From Terribacillus saccharophilus (lineage in GTDB: Bacteria; Bacillota; Bacilli; Bacillales; Amphibacillaceae): 64,000 bases of DNA. Position numbers and translations under genes: made by a program. Positions within the stretch are counted from its first letter, which is position 1. The number at the start of each line of letters is the position of its first letter. The notes below the pieces were generated by a model. It ran no database searches. It saw only the letters and a program-made list of their open reading frames with translations, and was not told the DNA's origin. Below are positions 63,032-64,000 of the stretch, one piece after another. Location of the stretch: positions 186,001 to 250,000 of the forward strand of contig FOCD01000001.1 in assembly GCA_900110015.1 (NCBI GenBank), in the 5' to 3' direction.

Positions 63032-64000
63032 ATGCATTACTTTCAATACAATGCCCGAGACATACTTGGTAAATCCAAAAAAGGGAAAGTCCAAGCAGAA
63101 AATCGTGGCGAAGCACTGGAGAAGCTTCAATCCCAACAACTGATAGTCTTTGAGATGCGCGAAATGAATCGTACCTTGAATAAGGAACTATCATTTGGCA
63201 AAAGAGTGAAGAAGAAAGAATTCATTATTTTCCTTCGCCAATTGTCCACTCTAATAGAAGCTGGAGTACCTTTGGTGGAAGCAACAGGATTATTACAAGA
63301 ACAAACAAAGGACAAGTTTTTGAAAGAGACCCTTAGATATGTGCGTACTGATTTGGTAGAAGGCGTCCGTTTCTCAGATGCTGTTGAGAAGCATCCTAAA
63401 ATATTTCCGGAGTTATTCGTCAATATGATACGCGCGGGAGAAGCGAGCGGGGAACTGGATGATGTACTGAATAAGATGGCAGTCTATTACGAGAAGCAAT
63501 ATGATATGCGGCAAAAAGTTATTACGGCTTTAAGTTATCCGGTACTTGTTGCGTTTGTTGCAGTTGCTATTTGTGTTGCATTACTTGTTGTTGTTTTCCC
63601 TCAATTCACCGGTATGTTTGCAAGTATGGATGCTGAGCTTCCAGCATATACAGTATTTGTTTTAGGTTTATCTGAAGGTATGCAGAAATACTGGTATTTA
63701 GGAGTTCTTTTCTTACTGCTTTGTGTGGTTTTGTATCGGATAATTGTGTCCAAGCCAGAAGGGAAGCTGTTCATGGATACTGTAAAATTAAAAATACCAG
63801 TTCTCGGTAGTTTCTATCAGAAAGCGATTCTTGCTCGAATGACAAGAACAATGAGCTCACTTTTGGAAAGTTCTGTGCCGATCCTTGATACTTTGCAGAT
63901 TTCTAGTCGAATCTTGCAGAACAAAGTTATGGAACGGGTAATCCAAGAGTGCTACGAAACAGTTGAGATGGGTGACTCGCTAGCTCAACCGATGGAAATG
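63032..64000 (+). CDS. pilC: Type IV pilus inner membrane platform protein PilC, truncated by window end
   Basis: The first 323 residues of a GspF/PilC platform protein. A first GspF domain (about 55-180) has RQLSTLIEAGVPLVEATGLL and FVNMIRAGEASGELDDVL; two hydrophobic helices follow (about 165-190 and 215-245), then a second domain begins (LARMTRTMSSLLESSVPILD). The C-terminus lies beyond the window. The ATG is adjacent to the pilT stop, with GGGGTG inside pilT as ribosome site. Confidence 0.94.
   Translation, partial: MHYFQYNARDILGKSKKGKVQAENRGEALEKLQSQQLIVFEMREMNRTLNKELSFGKRVKKKEFIIFLRQLSTLIEAGVPLVEATGLLQEQTKDKFLKETLRYVRTDLVEGVRFSDAVEKHPKIFPELFVNMIRAGEASGELDDVLNKMAVYYEKQYDMRQKVITALSYPVLVAFVAVAICVALLVVVFPQFTGMFASMDAELPAYTVFVLGLSEGMQKYWYLGVLFLLLCVVLYRIIVSKPEGKLFMDTVKLKIPVLGSFYQKAILARMTRTMSSLLESSVPILDTLQISSRILQNKVMERVIQECYETVEMGDSLAQPMEM

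Overview
The window comes from a low-GC, endospore-forming Bacillota, almost certainly a member of the Bacillaceae. It carries hemB-hemL-spoVID-ysxE-valS and folC in the order known from Bacillus subtilis, uses strong AGGAGG-type ribosome binding sites, and has T-box, SAM-I and guanidine-I leader RNAs. I cannot name the genus from sequence alone. No tRNA, rRNA, CRISPR array, transposase, integrase or prophage gene was seen.

Region 1 (1-8.9 kb) is the conserved backbone: the end of the heme operon (hemB, hemL), two spore-coat genes (spoVID with an expanded repeat region, ysxE), a small membrane protein on the minus strand, and valS behind a valine T-box. In B. subtilis valS is followed directly by folC. 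Here about 45 kb (8.9-53.9 kb) lies between them.

Region 2 (8.9-53.9 kb) is a mosaic of short, separately regulated transport, redox and regulator units. It includes acetyltransferases and an SDR; a two-gene Gfo/Idh dehydrogenase operon with an RpiR-type regulator and a perfect operator-like palindrome; a CarD-like protein; and an amino acid permease behind three tandem T-boxes, all with a UAC (Tyr) specifier, plus a tiny leader ORF containing Tyr-Tyr-Tyr. It also holds a Fur-box siderophore uptake operon, AraC/DMT and ROK/MFS pairs, a lone RsbR-like protein, aldo/keto reductases, an AdhR-AdhA pair with a textbook MerR promoter, and an HPr-like protein with Gln15 and Lys46. Further on are a YhgD/YhgE-like pair, a SAM-I riboswitch before an NhaC-family transporter, a guanidine-I riboswitch before an SMR pair, and an RpiR-controlled RraA/DUF1932/TRAP-type operon with cre-like sites. 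The region ends with an ECF sigma factor beside a ClpP paralogue, an MFS-LiaFSR cluster, a phospholipase A2-like small protein, a YlmA-like ABC ATPase, and two ATP-grasp ligases coupled to a 2H phosphoesterase.

Region 3 (53.9-64 kb) returns to backbone-like content: folC, a membrane GAF-GGDEF diguanylate cyclase, a YceI protein with an operator-like palindrome, and a type IV pilus locus. That locus has a large prepilin-like protein with a predicted repetitive beta-helical body, transcribed divergently from a prepilin, a PilX-like protein, pilB, pilT and pilC, which runs off the window.

The items most worth following up are the triple tyrosine T-box plus tyrosine-rich leader ORF, the HPr paralogue lacking both phosphorylation sites, the prepilin-beta-helix fusion, and the coupled ATP-grasp/2H-phosphoesterase cluster.
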